Part shown: piece by piece, positions 61,143 to 64,000 of the stretch
How positions within the stretch are numbered: position 1 is the stretch's first letter
How the letters are laid out: the number at the start of each line of letters is the position of its first letter
Source of the DNA: Sipunculus nudus
Taxonomy: Eukaryota > Annelida > Sipuncula > Golfingiida > Sipunculidae
Reading direction: 5' to 3'
Length of the DNA stretch: 64,000 bases
Assembly: GCA_026874595.1 (NCBI GenBank)
Contig: CM049306.1
Span: 96,091,642 to 96,155,641 of the forward strand
Position numbers and translations under genes: made by a program
The notes under the pieces: generated by a model
The model's database searches: none
The model's input: only the letters and a program-made list of their open reading frames with translations
What the model was told of the DNA's origin: nothing

Positions 61143-64000
61143 CCTTGAATCCTTATTTGTGGGTGTGATTTTATCAAGATATCAATTAAATAACAAGTAT
61201 ATTATTAAACTACAGACCAAAGGAGCATATGGTATTGCCTTGTGTTTGAAAGGGATGCAAATTCACCAGAGATTGTGTCTTTATTAGTTTCTTGCCATTT
61301 ACCCTCAAATAAGGATACAAGCCGTTATACTGCCTCCTACTCAACTCACTGCCCTGGAGCACTTTGAATTCATCAAGTGGATGAGCCCTGATATGTAACT
61401 GAACATTTCTTCCATATACCACAAGTCATGAAAATTAGTTTGTTTCAGCTGCTCTGTATTTTTTTGAATGTCTGAATTAATTTCTTCCCTCTTGTGAACA
61501 CAAGATTTCTGTCATTGATCCCTCTGAACGGTAAACTGTTAATCCAGGTTAAATCTCTGCCTTTTTTGTAATCATCAAGAAAACATTTGATCTCAAACTA
61601 AATGGCATCATCATGTTCCTCCATCCCCATAGTTTCCGCTAACCTTAAAATCATTTATGAAGCTCATTTCAGTATTTCTACCAGAGAAAAAAGTTCACAG
61701 ACTTTTGAGGGAGCGTATTAAGCCAACGACTGGCAGAGGGTTAGGCGTATTTATTGCCGGTGAACAGACTGGTTCTATTTAAGTAATGGCATCACTTAAC
61801 AGACTCTGACCTTTCAACAAGTCTCTCAATTGCAAATTGATCTTTCAGGATTATGGGGGCCTTCTGCTTGTCCTGCAGCCGAAGCAGAATCGCATGGTTA
61901 CTGGTCATTTGTAGGGTACATATGCTGCCATAGCATCAATAATATATGACGACCTTCAGCTGTAAGGCCGACGATAGGATTGATGTAATCAGCATTCCAT
62001 TTTTACGACCTCTGTAGGTCAGTCTGTGATCTATACAACCGTCGTGAAGTGCCTCGTCATGCCCTTATGTTGTACAAGCTTCACTTCTCCCTAACATGCA
62101 ATAATTCAATATACCACAAAATAAGAAATTTCAAGCTTAACTTTTAGTTCTACAAAGGAATTTGGAATTTTTATTTTTTTTTTAATTTTCCCAACAATGA
62201 AATAGATTGTTATTCACTTAAGAGCTGCCACCTTCAAGTCTGCACTATTATGAGGAATTTCTCATTTAAAATTCCTGAACTGAACTAAGCTAGTCAAACA
62301 AGAATTTTCTGCAAAAATGCAAATGAACTACTGATCATGAGGCTTAACAAATGAACACTCTGAGACACTCTGTTCTAACATCAGCAATGAACTTCAAACT
62401 ATGAGAAATGATGTTGTTACATTTGACTGCATAAAGCATGTAATATCAGTTCATGTTCTGGTGCATTTAAATGCAATTTAATATCATGAAATGTAAAAAG
62501 ATAAACATTTATCAAATGCAAATGCACTTATAAAATTATTTTCAATTGAACTGTATTTTGCATAATTATATCAAGATATGAGTGTATTATAAAGTGAATA
62601 TTTCGCAACAAGCTGCTTAAAAAGATGCGTTTCATGTCCAATAAGGTTCTCTTGATACTCTTGATAAAATAATACTTTACTGATCATGATCGAGATAGTT
62701 ATGTGCCTTAAAATGAGTAATATATAAGGAGTTCCAAAAAGAGTAAATTAAGTTGTTTTGTTGAGGGTTATACCTTGCTTTGTATATAGTATGATTTCTA
62801 CACTGATATTCTTAATTAATTCTTTTTGTCATTATTCTGACATTGAAGTTTGGAACTGCATTTGTATTTTAAAATCAAATGTTTTTATCTCTTCACAAAA
62901 TGTTAATGCTGAATTTCTTGTAGCTCTGCATTTAAATGAACATACAAATGAGACCTCACAAACATCAAACATTTGGGCACTCTTGCAAAATAATTTATAT
63001 ATTACCAGTACATAGTTTGAGAGAAATTCATTACAGTTCAGATGAGCTTTGAAATAGGTTTGTTCTCCATATGAACACTTAAAACATTCACATATTTGAG
63101 TAGCATGCATTATTTTATATATTTTTCATAAGCAGCGTCATAACACAGAGTCAGTTGCCTGAGAAGCCCTCGTTATCCCCAGATAGAGTAAGCATAGATT
63201 CCTATATCAGTCAACCTGTCCTGGCTTTATATTGAGACCAATTGTGAGCATTTCTACCCAGCCTGGACGGGTGGGGAATGTTCTATTAATAATGTATGCT
63301 GGGAAGCCATGAACACCCTATCGTGCTGGCACTCAATGGGCTTAACATGATATGGGTGAATGACATGGCAAACCGTGGCACTTTTCAAATCCGAAAGCAG
63401 CCCACCATGTATCTACCTTCAAAGCTTTGCTCTCTTTTTGTCATATACAAGCATTCAGCAGCCAATGTCCTGTTGCTAGGTAACAGACTGGCTTAGATTT
63501 CTCTGTTAAGGCATAACTGCCATATGATAAATACAGCTATGCTGATATCCTAATCAAGGCTTATTCATATCAATGTTTTCTTATCAACTTTTGCTGAAAG
63601 ATTCCAATGTTCCCAAAGCCTTTTATCTCTTTTTTTTACAGAAAACTAATAGTTTTCATTAGGCAGGACTCTCTTGTTGGGACATTTACTGGTGCAAATA
63701 TACAGAAGTAAAAGGCCTGCAAAAAAAGACACCATGAATAAACACAGTATACATGAATAAGTACTTTAATAAGTACATTTATGAGTATAGGAGAAAGAGA
63801 GAGAGAAATCTTTTATTCTACATAAAAGTAATGTATTAAAAAAATATATATTGGACATACCATTTTTTTTTGTTTATTATGTCTAGAGACTGTTGTTGAG
63901 GATTTTAATCTGATGACACATTAGCCACCAGTGACATATGTAGAAAATGTATATAAAAAGGAGGTTAAGTGTTATGCATGACTATATGACTTAATGAGGA
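61143..64000. other. Right end of window, non-coding, no gene recognised
   Basis: AT-rich with complex, less AT-rich stretches at 61690-62080 and 63160-63490 (candidate conserved elements). A (GA)n run is at about 63789-63806. The minus-strand open frame 61210-61422 is protein-like in composition but unrecognised. Confidence 0.4.
63472..63484. promoter_or_regulatory. RFX X-box-like motif (good match)
   Basis: GTTGCTAGGTAAC has both half-sites of an X-box (GTTGCYNRGYAAC type) in a complex, less AT-rich segment. Motif match only. Confidence 0.4.

Overview
The window is non-coding-rich metazoan nuclear DNA. It is AT-rich, has introns of 6 to 15 kb, long minisatellites, tRNA-derived SINEs, a hAT-type MITE and rolling-circle-like elements with tandem-repeat cores. 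That mix, above all the repeat-cored elements with subterminal inverted repeats (compare bivalve 'pearl' or Helentron-type elements), points to a marine mollusc, probably a bivalve. This is an inference from repeat style; no species marker was seen.

One gene can be supported. It is on the minus strand, and four coding exons (36841-36951, 30693-30764, 19908-20031, 5165-5296) splice in a consistent frame (phases 0, 0, 1) into about 146 residues. They encode the N-terminal extracellular part of a voltage-gated calcium channel alpha-2/delta subunit of the CACNA2D3/4 class. The signal peptide and first exons were not found in the 27 kb upstream. The VWA/MIDAS domain and everything after it would lie beyond position 1.

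Layout: 1-5164 is the intron downstream of the last visible exon, with a 33-bp-type minisatellite at 2.5-3.2 kb. The intron 5297-19907 holds an older repeat family interrupted by a Helentron-like element (8.6-10.5 kb), a 34-bp minisatellite (12.7-13.3 kb), a degenerate array (15.1-15.6 kb), a 3-kb 19-bp array (15.7-18.7 kb) and a 46-bp array (18.9-19.95 kb). The intron 20032-30692 has a 19-20-bp array, a second Helentron-like copy with another element nested in it, a degenerate array and a 3.1-kb 34-bp array. The intron 30765-36840 is mostly unique. From 36952 to 64000 is upstream intron or 5' flank, with a SINE (39.1 kb), a 4.6-kb 24-bp array (52.4-57.0 kb), and a hAT MITE and a SINE inserted side by side (60.4-61.1 kb), both with exact target-site duplications.

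The most striking feature is the 46-bp minisatellite. It is made from the 3' end of the alpha-2/delta exon plus its own 5' splice site, so about 23 copies of the exon-intron junction follow the real one. Two other arrays in the same intron also carry splice-site-like motifs on the gene-sense strand in nearly every unit: a donor-like 19-bp array and an acceptor-like 34-bp array.
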